Positions 1 to 5,406 of a stretch of 5,539 nucleotides of DNA are shown here, piece by piece. The position numbers and the translations under genes are program-made. The first letter of the stretch is position 1. The number at the start of each line of letters is the position of its first letter. This stretch comes from Sphaerochaetaceae bacterium (lineage in GTDB: Bacteria > Spirochaetota > Spirochaetia > Sphaerochaetales > Sphaerochaetaceae), in assembly GCA_024405065.1 (NCBI GenBank), contig JAKSPF010000090.1:1-5539 (forward strand), in the 5' to 3' direction. The notes beneath the pieces are model-generated. The model was not told the DNA's origin, did no database searches, and worked only from the letters and a program-made list of their open reading frames with translations.

Positions 1-187
1 TTTCATCCTTTGCAAAGATCTGAACCGGCATTTCGCCGCTTCCGCCGTTGGCATTGAATGTAATCGTATAATTTGTAACTTGCGGCTTCGGATTATCCGG
101 TGTAGCACTGCTCGGTTCGCTCTTACATCCCATTGAAAAACATACGAGCACCACCAATAACAATAAAAAAGCTCTTGACTTTCTCAT
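1..187 (-). CDS. Lipoprotein with InlB B-repeat, N-terminal part (partial)
   Basis: The first 62 codons of a secreted lipoprotein; the rest lies beyond the left edge. Residues 2-5 are basic (RKSR), residues 6-17 form a hydrophobic signal segment rich in Leu and Val, and FSMGC places the likely lipidated cysteine at residue 21. Met at -2 and Ser at -3 do not fit the classical enterobacterial lipobox well but are tolerated in spirochaetes. A short Ser/Pro-rich linker (about 23-39) follows. Residues 40-56 (YTITFNANGGSGEMPVQ) match the InlB B-repeat (Listeria-Bacteroides repeat, Flg_new) pattern of beta-strand, NANGG turn and MP. Proteins of this kind are surface-exposed and often carry several repeats. 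The start ATG is supported by a strong ribosome binding site 8 bases upstream. The function is unknown beyond surface anchoring; binding or adhesion is only a guess. Confidence 0.85.
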   Translation of the reverse strand, partial: MRKSRAFLLLLVVLVCFSMGCKSEPSSATPDNPKPQVTNYTITFNANGGSGEMPVQIFAKDE

Positions 188-195
188 TTTGTACA

Positions 196-202
196 TCCTC
201 CC
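196..202 (-). promoter_or_regulatory. Ribosome binding site of the lipoprotein gene
   Basis: Read on the minus strand this is GGGAGGA, 8 bases before the ATG at 187. It is a strong Shine-Dalgarno match and fixes the lipoprotein start. Confidence 0.8.
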
Positions 203-268
203 ACTGTCAACTCAAAATTCAGAATGACCCCTCGTTTTGCAAGTTGCTCTTCAATTCCGGTAATCCGA

Positions 269-288
269 CAGTCCGGTTTTACCGACTG
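269..288. repeat. Small bulged inverted repeat between lipoprotein and regulator genes
   Basis: CAGT-C-CGGT, loop TTT, ACCG-ACTG: eight base pairs interrupted by one bulged C. No run of T follows on either strand, so it is not an intrinsic terminator. It lies about 80 bases upstream of the lipoprotein start and 110 bases before the regulator. It could be a leader hairpin or an operator, or chance. The rest of 188-396 is AT-rich towards the regulator, and I found no convincing -35/-10 pair there. Confidence 0.3.
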
Positions 289-396
289 AATACACAACGC
301 ACTTGCAACAAACTGTAATCAAAATTATTACTTTAGTGTGTCACTTAATTATTTCAGTATGTTACAAGAAACACAATAGTATTTCAAAATTTTCGT

Positions 397-699
397 ATGG
401 AATTGAATGATACAAAAAATATTGACCCGATAATCATAAATCAGGAACGGCTGATTATTGAAAAACTTATTCAGATACGCCGGTCAAAAAGACTGAGTCA
501 ACAAAGGCTTTCTGAATTGTCAAATCTGTCACAGAATACTGTTGCATACATTGAAAACGGAAGACGTCATCCTACTTTGATTACAATACTGACACTTTGT
601 AAAGCATTGGAAATAAATCCTGCTACACTTCTTAATGTGAATAACAATAACGAGGAAATAAAGAAAAAAATTACAAACCTGTTGGAAACGTTACAATAG
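397..699 (+). CDS. XRE/Cro-type helix-turn-helix transcriptional regulator
   Basis: A 100-residue DNA-binding protein. Residues about 24-80 form an HTH_3 domain: LIQIRRSKRLSQQRLSELSNLSQNTVAYIENGRRHP has the LSQ..L at helix 2, the S.NTV.YIENGRR recognition helix and the following turn, then PTLITILTLCKALEINPATLL. The N-terminal ~20 residues are a short extension. The C-terminus (NNNNEEIKKKITNLLETLQ) looks like a polar linker and a short helix, possibly for dimerisation. There is no sensor, peptidase or toxin domain, so the ligand and target are unknown. The ATG at 397 is the only Met; the frame is open upstream only to a TAA at 346-348 and offers no better start. No Shine-Dalgarno sequence is visible before it. 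The gene is visibly richer in A+T than its neighbours and stands alone, convergent to argS. It may be acquired; the target is most likely its own promoter (inference). Confidence 0.85.
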   Translation: MELNDTKNIDPIIINQERLIIEKLIQIRRSKRLSQQRLSELSNLSQNTVAYIENGRRHPTLITILTLCKALEINPATLLNVNNNNEEIKKKITNLLETLQ

Positions 700-707
700 C
701 AGAACGA

Positions 708-749
708 TGTACGGCATTGCCGCAACGACGCAGAGATTGCCCGTAAGTT
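708..749. repeat. Dispersed-type 42-bp repeat, copy 1
   Basis: Matches copy 2 (817-858) at 40 of 42 positions; the two differences are adjacent (AC here, GT there). It contains the small palindrome CGGCA-T-TGCCG. It starts 8 bases after the regulator's stop codon in the gap between two convergent genes, a usual place for REP-like intergenic repeats. The copies share no coding neighbour. A plus-strand reading is open through each copy, but this is the repeat itself rather than a gene. Confidence 0.8.
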
Positions 750-816
750 CCAGCGTATGTCTATCCGGCAAAAATGACGAGGCAAGGTCAAGGAACAAGG
801 AAATGACAGTACTATG

Positions 817-858
817 TGTACGGCATTGCCGCAGTGACGCAGAGATTGCCCGTAAGTT
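817..858. repeat. Dispersed-type 42-bp repeat, copy 2
   Basis: Second copy, in the same orientation and 109 bases from the first. It ends 8 bases short of the argS stop codon. An 11-bp segment running from its end (857-867, TTTTGCCGGAT) is the exact reverse complement of 763-773, between the copies. The spacing and repeat length do not fit CRISPR. There is no T-run after the palindromes, so transcription termination is unproven. Confidence 0.8.
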
Positions 859-866
859 TTGCCGGA

Positions 867-2255
867 TCACATTTTGGAGAGAAAGGGAATGCCCACCAAC
901 CTAAATGCATTCTTCATTGTCTGCAGCACCATCCTGCACAACCCTATTCTTGCAACCACAAGCTGAGGAGTTTCGGCTTTGAGAACCTGATTGTCATGGT
1001 ACCAACGGCTGAAGGTTTTGGAGAGATTGTAGAGGAAGGAACATATCAGTGACGGGTCATAAGATTTTGCAGCCTTTTCAACGGTTTCGGGGAAGGAACC
1101 GACGGCTTTGATTATCTCCCGCTCGTCTGAAAGGGAAAGGAGCGAGGGGTCAAAGGTGAATTTGCTGTATGAGGTTCCGGTCTGCGCAAAGGTGCGCATT
1201 ATTGAACTGATACGGGCTCCCATATATTGAAGATACGGACCGGTGTTTCCGTTGAAGGAGAGACTTTCTTTGGGATTGAAAGTAATATCCCGCAAAGGGT
1301 CAAACTGAAGCATGTAGTAATTGAGAGCACCGAGCGCAATACTGTGTGCAGTGGCATCAACATCATCCAGCTCTGAAGCACGGTTCTTTTCAAGAATTTC
1401 ATTTTTTGCCATTTCCGTAAGTGAGGCAACGAGATCGTCTGCATCAACAACAGTTCCCTCACGGCTTTTCATTCTTCCGTCAGGAAGAAAAACCATACCG
1501 TAGGAAAGGTGGTGAAGATCTTTTGCCCACGTGAAGCCGAGTTTGTCAAGGATGTGAAACAGTACGGTGAAGTGATACTTTTGCTCACTTGCAACAACGT
1601 AGACAAGACTGTCAAAAGGCCAGTCTTCATGTCTGCTGATTGCAGTTCCTATATCTTGGGTGATATAGATTGAAGTTCCGTCTTTTCTGAGCAGGATTTT
1701 GCGGTCAAGACCTATGTCGGAAAGATCTATGAATACTGCACCGTCATCGGCTTTTTCAAAAATCCCACGTGAAAGCCCGTCAAGAACCTTGTCTTTTCCG
1801 AGTTTGTAGGTATCGCTCTCATAGTAATATCTGTCAAACGATATTCCCGTCCGGGCGTATGTTTCATTAACTCCGTCAATGGTCCAACCGTTCATCAACT
1901 TCCACAGAGCAAGCGTTTCCGGATCGCCGGCTTCCCACTTCTGCAGCAACTCCTGAGCCTGAGCATCGGCAGTACCGTCTTCTTTTTCCCACTGTGCAAA
2001 CTTCACATAGTAATTACCCACAAGATGATCACCCTTTATTCCGCTGCTCTGAGGTGTTTCTCCATGACCGAACTTTTTATAGGCAAGCATTGATTTACAG
2101 ATGTGGACACCGCGGTTGTTAATCAGATTGACTTTCATCACTTCTGCGCCGTTGGCTTTGAGAAGTTCACTGACGCTGTTACCGAGACAATCGTTTCTCA
2201 CATGACCGAGGTGAAGAGGTTTGTTTGTGTTCGGGCAACTGAACTCAACCATCAC
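867..2255 (-). CDS. argS: ArgRS catalytic and anticodon-binding part
   Basis: 462 codons from a GTG immediately followed by ATG. Residues 4-9 (EFSCPN) lead to the class I HIGH signature as HLGH (15-18 of this piece). The conserved KILLRKDGTSIYITQDIGTA stretch (186-205) and EQKYHF (224-229) are typical of the ArgRS active-site domain. The KMSKS loop is the degenerate form usual in ArgRS, RMKSREG (261-267). From about 340 (GPYLQYMGARI) to the end is the DALR-type helical anticodon-binding domain, and the protein ends in Met like many ArgRS. If made separately it would lack the N-terminal domain that contacts the tRNA D-loop. No Shine-Dalgarno sequence precedes the GTG, so independent initiation would depend on ribosomes stopping at the TGA six bases upstream. 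Confidence 0.85.
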   Translation of the reverse strand: MMVEFSCPNTNKPLHLGHVRNDCLGNSVSELLKANGAEVMKVNLINNRGVHICKSMLAYKKFGHGETPQSSGIKGDHLVGNYYVKFAQWEKEDGTADAQAQELLQKWEAGDPETLALWKLMNGWTIDGVNETYARTGISFDRYYYESDTYKLGKDKVLDGLSRGIFEKADDGAVFIDLSDIGLDRKILLRKDGTSIYITQDIGTAISRHEDWPFDSLVYVVASEQKYHFTVLFHILDKLGFTWAKDLHHLSYGMVFLPDGRMKSREGTVVDADDLVASLTEMAKNEILEKNRASELDDVDATAHSIALGALNYYMLQFDPLRDITFNPKESLSFNGNTGPYLQYMGARISSIMRTFAQTGTSYSKFTFDPSLLSLSDEREIIKAVGSFPETVEKAAKSYDPSLICSFLYNLSKTFSRWYHDNQVLKAETPQLVVARIGLCRMVLQTMKNAFRLVGIPFLSKM

Positions 2256-2261
2256 TTTTTT

Positions 2262-2264
2262 TCA
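2262..2264 (-). other. In-frame TGA inside argS
   Basis: In the minus-strand reading the codons are GTT TCC TGA AAA AAA GTG ATG GTT. Homologous ArgRS proteins often have Gly or another small/basic residue just before the K-V-x-V-E-F strand, so GGA, CGA or AGA to TGA by one substitution would explain it (inference from family memory, not an alignment). A length error in the adjoining A7 run cannot remove it, because the TGA comes before the run in reading order. Both +1 and -1 shifts at this place soon hit another stop. Confidence 0.9.
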
Positions 2265-2621
2265 GGAAACTGATTGGGTTTTTCCGTAATCATCACCTTC
2301 TGCTTCTATTTTTTTGAAAAGACCGCCTATCATGTCATTCATATCAAGACGGACATTCATATACGGTCCGGCAGCAAACGCAGTTCCGGAGGGTTTATTG
2401 TCAAGCGAATTTATATCATCGGACAGTTCCTGCGATATTGTATTAGGAGACTTTTTCATTGCTTTGGCAAAGAGAAACATCGGAAACGCAAGATCCCCCA
2501 TCTCCGGTTTGGGAGGAACCTGAATCATCACCTCCGGAAGTTTTTCACTGAATCCTGCTTTTGAAGCAAGAATTTCAAGCCTGCCCTGCACAAAATTTTT
2601 CCACTGCTGTCTGTCTATCAT
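2262..2621 (-). CDS. argS: ArgRS N-terminal tRNA-binding (Add-1) domain
   Basis: 119 codons ending at the internal TGA. The piece matches the ArgRS N-terminal additional domain: VPPKPEMGDLAFPMF (35-49) is the familiar PP.PE.GDLA motif, followed by LAKAMKK-like helix, and AAGPYMNVRLD (83-93) is the G(P)(G/Y)(F/M)(I/N) strand. In the family this domain recognises the outer corner of tRNA-Arg. The ATG start overlaps the birA stop (ATGA at 2618-2621) and has AGAGGA 7 bases upstream. The break falls at the natural border with the catalytic domain. Confidence 0.8.
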   Translation of the reverse strand: MIDRQQWKNFVQGRLEILASKAGFSEKLPEVMIQVPPKPEMGDLAFPMFLFAKAMKKSPNTISQELSDDINSLDNKPSGTAFAAGPYMNVRLDMNDMIGGLFKKIEAEGDDYGKTQSVS

Positions 2622-3331
2622 TTTACATTCCTCTCACGTACACTGACTTCTCCGGTTGAAAGAACCGTCTCCGTATCACCACAAGCTATATGAAGAGCAC
2701 AGTCGTTGTCAATTTCGGTAACCGTTCCGTGTCCGGTAATTTTACCCGCCTGTACTATGTCAACTTCTTTCCCGAGAACAGTGTTTATTCCGCGATATTC
2801 ACCAAGCCACAGAGGATCGGGATTTTCCACCATCTGCACTATATTTTTCACAACCGCATTCACAAGATCCATAGGTTCTGCATCACAACGGTCAGAACCG
2901 TCATAAAGACTGATTGCCGTCTGTGACAATTCTTCAGGAAAATTTCTTTGTCGTACGCAGAAATTGATTCCTATGCCCAAAACAACACTGTCACCGGCAC
3001 TTTCCGCAAGAATACCGCAGACCTTCTTTCCCTTATAAATTATGTCATTCACCCATTTTATCTGACATCTTCTGTCCGTTTCATCAAGAATGGCACGTCT
3101 TACGGCAACTGCTGCCTTTGCGGTAAGAAGCATTGAATTGTCCTTCGGAACAAGCATACTCATATATATTCCGCCCTCCGGAGAAAAAAAGCTTCTGCCA
3201 AGTCTTCCCCTTCCCTCGGTCTGTTTCCATGCAACAATCACCGTACCGTCCGTTGCGCCCTCTTCCTTCTGTTGTTTCAAAAGTGCATTAGTGGATTCTG
3301 TTTCATCATAAAACTGCATTTTTATATTCAT
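2618..3331 (-). CDS. birA: Biotin-[acetyl-CoA-carboxylase] ligase, HTH-less
   Basis: 237-residue biotin-protein ligase. It joins biotin to ATP as biotinyl-AMP and transfers it to a lysine of biotin carboxyl carrier domains in the cytoplasm. Motifs in order: TESTN (11-15), the biotin/adenylate loop GRGRLGR (40-46) with SPEGGIYMSM, the KW(V)ND active-site motif with its lysine (92-96; Val replaces the common Pro), KKVCGIL, GIGINF (119-124), and a small C-terminal beta domain (about 188-233). There is no N-terminal helix-turn-helix, so this is a group I enzyme that cannot act as the biotin-operon repressor. I choose the ATG at 3331, which overlaps the mtaB stop in ATGA and has GGAAAGG 10 bases upstream. 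A GTG at 3337 would add two residues but sits too close to that site. The biotinylated partner is not in the window. Confidence 0.92.
   Translation of the reverse strand: MNIKMQFYDETESTNALLKQQKEEGATDGTVIVAWKQTEGRGRLGRSFFSPEGGIYMSMLVPKDNSMLLTAKAAVAVRRAILDETDRRCQIKWVNDIIYKGKKVCGILAESAGDSVVLGIGINFCVRQRNFPEELSQTAISLYDGSDRCDAEPMDLVNAVVKNIVQMVENPDPLWLGEYRGINTVLGKEVDIVQAGKITGHGTVTEIDNDCALHIACGDTETVLSTGEVSVRERNVK
2629..2634 (-). promoter_or_regulatory. Ribosome binding site of argS
   Basis: AGAGGA on the minus strand, inside the last codons of birA, 7 bases before the argS ATG at 2621. It supports this start and translational coupling with birA. Confidence 0.6.
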
Positions 3332-4614
3332 ACACACACCGCCTTTCCGTCTCCGGTAATTTTAACCCTGAGCAAATCACCGCAATATGAATTTTCCGGA
3401 ACACCGTCAACAGTTACCGTAAGGTAGTTTCCGGTAAGTCCGGACCACTTTCCTTCACTGTGTTGCTCAATTATCACCTCATTGTTATTTCCGATTTGTC
3501 TGTTTCTGTACGCAAGATTCAGAGAACAGGACAAATCCCTTAGTATTTTTGCCCTTTCATCCCTGACACTCTCCGGAACCCTGTCCTTAGCCCTGTACAG
3601 CACCGTATCGGGACGAGGACTGAACGGAAAAACATGAAGTAAAGCAAACTGATGTTTTTCAAGAAACGATTTTGTAATCTGAAAGTCCTCATCTTCTTCA
3701 CCCGGCAGTCCGGTAATCACATCACAGGCAAGAAACGGATCTTTTCTTATTTTCCTCAACCTGTCAATCACATATTCCAGATGTGAACTGCTGTAATGCC
3801 TGTTGACCCTTTTTATCACCTTATCAGACGCACTCTGAAGCGGAATATGAAAGTAAGGCTGCACCCGTGTATCTTCAAGTTGTCTCAGAAGTAAATCATC
3901 AATGTGATCAGGCTCAAGGGATGAAAGTCTTATTCTCATATCCGGGCCGAGCCGGTTCAGCAGCTTTTCAAGCAGTCCGCCGAGTCCCCTTCCCTCGTGG
4001 TCGTACATTGTGAGATTCACACCTGTCAGAACAATTTCATGATATCCGTTTTTTTCAAGTTCAAGAGCCCTTACCGTCACGGTATCTGCATCAAGTGATA
4101 CAGACCTTCCTCTTGCAATATGTACGCGGCAGAATCCGCAGTTATTGTCACAACCGTCCTGCACTTTAAGATAGGCTCTGCTATGATATGAAAAACCGGT
4201 TGCTGCATAGTCAAACACGGTACTTGTGATTGACGGAGAAGAAACAAAAGTTCTCACATTGTCGTAAAGAGTTTTCTCCGGATGAAGTGAAATGTATACC
4301 GGCAGTTCAAGAAGTTCTGCTTTTCTTGTCAGGGGAAGGACAATCACACTGTCAGAGAGTGCCCCCACATCTGAGGGAGATACCTGTGCATAACATCCGG
4401 TGACAATCGTTACCGCCTGTTTTGCAAATATTCTTATGACTCTGCGGGCTTTTTGCTCCGCTTTTCCGGTCACCGTACAGGTATTGACAATCACAAGCTC
4501 CGCACCTGCGGAAGTTTTGAGTATCTCATTACCTGCATTCGCAAAAGACCGGGCAATTGCTTCACTTTCACACTGATTCACCCTGCACCCCAGGGTGTAT
4601 ACAAAAATCTTCAC
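3328..4614 (-). CDS. mtaB: tRNA (N6-threonylcarbamoyladenosine37-C2) methylthiotransferase
   Basis: 428-residue radical-SAM methylthiotransferase, by resemblance MtaB, which turns t6A37 into ms2t6A in tRNAs reading A-starting codons. The N-terminal UPF0004 domain has the three cluster cysteines C10 (TLGCRVNQCESEA, the MtaB-type signature), C46 (NTCTVT) and C74 (GCYAQ). The radical-SAM motif CDNNCGFC gives C155, C159 and C162. After it come ARGR and the family motifs LTGVNL, RLSSLEPDH, HIPLQSASD, ITGLPGE and FPFSPRPDT. The last ~60 residues form the TRAM RNA-binding domain. MiaB (acting on i6A) and RimO are less likely, given the YTLGC-VNQ-ESEA start and overall length. Start is GTG; the base before it has no clear ribosome binding site. 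First gene of the mtaB-birA-argS operon; ATGA overlap with birA. Confidence 0.9.
   Translation of the reverse strand: MKIFVYTLGCRVNQCESEAIARSFANAGNEILKTSAGAELVIVNTCTVTGKAEQKARRVIRIFAKQAVTIVTGCYAQVSPSDVGALSDSVIVLPLTRKAELLELPVYISLHPEKTLYDNVRTFVSSPSITSTVFDYAATGFSYHSRAYLKVQDGCDNNCGFCRVHIARGRSVSLDADTVTVRALELEKNGYHEIVLTGVNLTMYDHEGRGLGGLLEKLLNRLGPDMRIRLSSLEPDHIDDLLLRQLEDTRVQPYFHIPLQSASDKVIKRVNRHYSSSHLEYVIDRLRKIRKDPFLACDVITGLPGEEDEDFQITKSFLEKHQFALLHVFPFSPRPDTVLYRAKDRVPESVRDERAKILRDLSCSLNLAYRNRQIGNNNEVIIEQHSEGKWSGLTGNYLTVTVDGVPENSYCGDLLRVKITGDGKAVCV
4579..4597 (-). repeat. Inverted repeat in the first codons of mtaB
   Basis: CACCCTG, 5-base loop, CAGGGTG: seven perfect base pairs in the mRNA covering mtaB codons 7-12. 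It could affect early elongation or initiation, but these codons encode the conserved TLGCRV motif, so chance is a fair explanation. Confidence 0.4.
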
Positions 4615-4618
4615 ACCG

Positions 4619-4636
4619 GCATTTTACATAAAATGC
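4619..4636. promoter_or_regulatory. 18-bp palindrome between divergent mtaB and pduL (possible operator)
   Basis: GCATTTTA-CA-TAAAATGC: perfect 8-base arms around a 2-base centre. It sits 5 bases before the mtaB GTG and 6 bases before the putative pduL -35. It overlaps the best candidate -10 of mtaB (ATTTTA at 4621-4626, read TAAAAT on the minus strand). There is no T-run and the arms are AT-rich, so a protein-binding site is more likely than a terminator. The binding protein is unknown. Confidence 0.5.
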
Positions 4637-4649
4637 ACGGGATTGAGAA
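4621..4649 (-). promoter_or_regulatory. Candidate promoter of the mtaB-birA-argS operon
   Basis: On the minus strand, TTCTCA (4649-4644, four of six matches to the -35 consensus), 17 bases, TAAAAT (4626-4621, five of six to the -10). The predicted start point would fall at or beside the GTG start codon, implying a leaderless or nearly leaderless mtaB mRNA, in line with the missing ribosome binding site. Weak evidence; it shares its -35 bases with the opposite promoter. Confidence 0.3.
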
Positions 4650-4669
4650 GAATCGCCTTTGAGTATAAT
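4643..4669 (+). promoter_or_regulatory. Putative sigma-70-type promoter of pduL
   Basis: TTGAGA (4643-4648) and a perfect TATAAT (4664-4669) separated by 15 bases, two short of the ideal. The start point would lie near 4676, giving a short leader of about 20 bases. The -10 is convincing; the -35 is less so. Confidence 0.55.
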
Positions 4670-4685
4670 ATTGTCGTATGTCAAC

Positions 4686-4692
4686 AGGAGGA
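4686..4692 (+). promoter_or_regulatory. Ribosome binding site of pduL
   Basis: AGGAGGA placed 4 bases before the ATG at 4697. It decides this start over an ATG at 4595 whose extra 34 codons would overlap mtaB and the promoter. Confidence 0.85.
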
Positions 4693-4696
4693 CATA

Positions 4697-5278
4697 ATGT
4701 CAAAAGAATTCATCGTTGAAACAAGTGCAAGACATGTTCATGTCACACAGGAAACATTGGAAAAGCTGTTCGGAAAAGGATATCAGCTTACGATAAGAAA
4801 AGAACTCTCACAGCCCGGTCAGTTTGTTTCAAATGAAAGAATAACCGTTGTAGGTCCTAAGAGGGAAATTGCAAACATTTCCATTCTCGGTCCGGATCGC
4901 AAAGCAAATCAGGTTGAAATCTCACTCACCGATGCACGTAACATAGGAGTTGAGGCTCCGGTACGTGAGTCTGGTGACATTGCAGGTTCTGCACCGTGCA
5001 AACTTGTAGGTCCTGCAGGTGAGGTTGAGATTACAGAAGGTGTAATTGCTGCAAAGAGACACATTCACATGACACCGGCAGATGCAAATGAATTCGGTGT
5101 GAAAAACGGAGATATTGGGAGTGTCATGGTTGACTGCGGTACAGGCAGAGGTGCGGTTCTTGCAAACACAGGAATCCGCGTGTCAGATAAATTTGCACTT
5201 GCAATGCACATTGATACGGACGAATCCAATGCCGCCGGTTGCAAAGGTGATGTGAAAGGAATTATCTGCAATATTTGA
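4697..5278 (+). CDS. pduL: Phosphate propanoyltransferase / PduL-type phosphotransacetylase
   Basis: 193-residue PduL-family enzyme, which moves an acyl group between CoA and phosphate (acetyl- or propanoyl-CoA to the acyl-phosphate). It is unrelated to classical Pta. Both halves of the two-barrel fold show the metal-binding signatures: SARHVHV (10-16, His13 and His15), then LSQPGQF, VGP, LGP and QVEIS (Glu74), VRESGD with Arg90; second half RHIHMTP (121-127, His122 and His124) and MHIDTDESNAAG (170-181, His171). The protein begins almost at the first signature, without the amphipathic N-terminal extension that targets PduL to microcompartments, so a cytosolic role in acetate or propionate metabolism is likely. 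An acyl kinase (AckA-like) would be the expected partner but is not here. It stands alone, divergent from mtaB, with its own promoter and terminator. Confidence 0.92.
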   Translation: MSKEFIVETSARHVHVTQETLEKLFGKGYQLTIRKELSQPGQFVSNERITVVGPKREIANISILGPDRKANQVEISLTDARNIGVEAPVRESGDIAGSAPCKLVGPAGEVEITEGVIAAKRHIHMTPADANEFGVKNGDIGSVMVDCGTGRGAVLANTGIRVSDKFALAMHIDTDESNAAGCKGDVKGIICNI

Positions 5279-5304
5279 ATCACGTTACAATTTGTGAATT
5301 ACAG

Positions 5305-5326
5305 AAAGCTTGCAAAACCGAGCTTT
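5305..5326 (+). repeat. Weak hairpin after pduL
   Basis: AAAGCT, 10-base loop, AGCTTT, followed by only one further T. It precedes the real terminator and may only add mRNA 3' structure. Confidence 0.3.
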
Positions 5327-5335
5327 TACAGACAG

Positions 5336-5364
5336 AAACCGCACAGGATTCCCGTGCGGTTTTT
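5336..5364 (+). terminator. Rho-independent terminator of pduL
   Basis: AAACCGCAC, 9-base loop, GTGCGGTTT followed by further T (T5 across 5360-5364). A GC-rich core stem with a T-tract, 58 bases after the pduL stop. On the minus strand the stem is followed by TCTGTCTG, so it probably works in the plus direction only, or poorly for the converging gene. Confidence 0.88.
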
Positions 5365-5406
5365 ATATTTATGGAATTTCTCATAGAGCGATGTAAGGTA
5401 ACAATA

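Larger units (their letters stand above)
867..2621 (-). pseudogene. argS: argS locus: arginyl-tRNA synthetase frame interrupted by one in-frame TGA
   Basis: Taken as a single frame, this encodes a normal-length class Ia ArgRS (about 584 codons), which charges tRNA-Arg with arginine in the cytoplasm. The only defect is TGA as codon 120. The two sides are in the same phase, so no frameshift is involved. It is the last gene of the mtaB-birA-argS operon and overlaps birA by 4 bases. All family landmarks downstream are kept, so there is no sign of decay besides the stop. I mark it as pseudogene because that is the conservative annotation. A sequencing error, readthrough or a genuine two-part enzyme are the alternatives, since ArgRS is essential in bacteria and normally single-copy. 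Confidence 0.6.

Noticed and set aside
205..210. Perfect TTGACA on the minus strand before the lipoprotein gene
   Set aside because: A -10 at normal spacing would fall on the start codon, leaving the ribosome binding site untranscribed.
133..318. Plus-strand ORF of 61 codons
   Set aside because: It lies antisense to the lipoprotein signal sequence and runs into intergenic DNA; no ribosome binding site and no recognisable domain.
708..858. CRISPR array
   Set aside because: Only two copies, 42 bp long with a 67-bp gap and two mismatches; no third unit, leader or cas gene.
707..1052. Two plus-strand ORFs beginning with near-identical peptides (MYGIAA.TQRLPVS)
   Set aside because: The similarity is simply the 42-bp repeat read in translation. 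The second continues antisense into conserved argS codons; neither has a ribosome binding site.
2250..2275. Recoded UGA (Gly or Trp code) or programmed frameshift in argS
   Set aside because: argS, birA, mtaB and pduL all end in TGA and Trp is encoded by TGG. A single +1 or -1 shift at the TGA meets a stop within a few codons.
2690..3136. Recurring CCGGTAAT-like strings here and at about 255, 3353 and 3710
   Set aside because: Inside the genes they come from the favoured codons ATT ACC GG (Ile-Thr-Gly) and similar, with no constant spacing or position.
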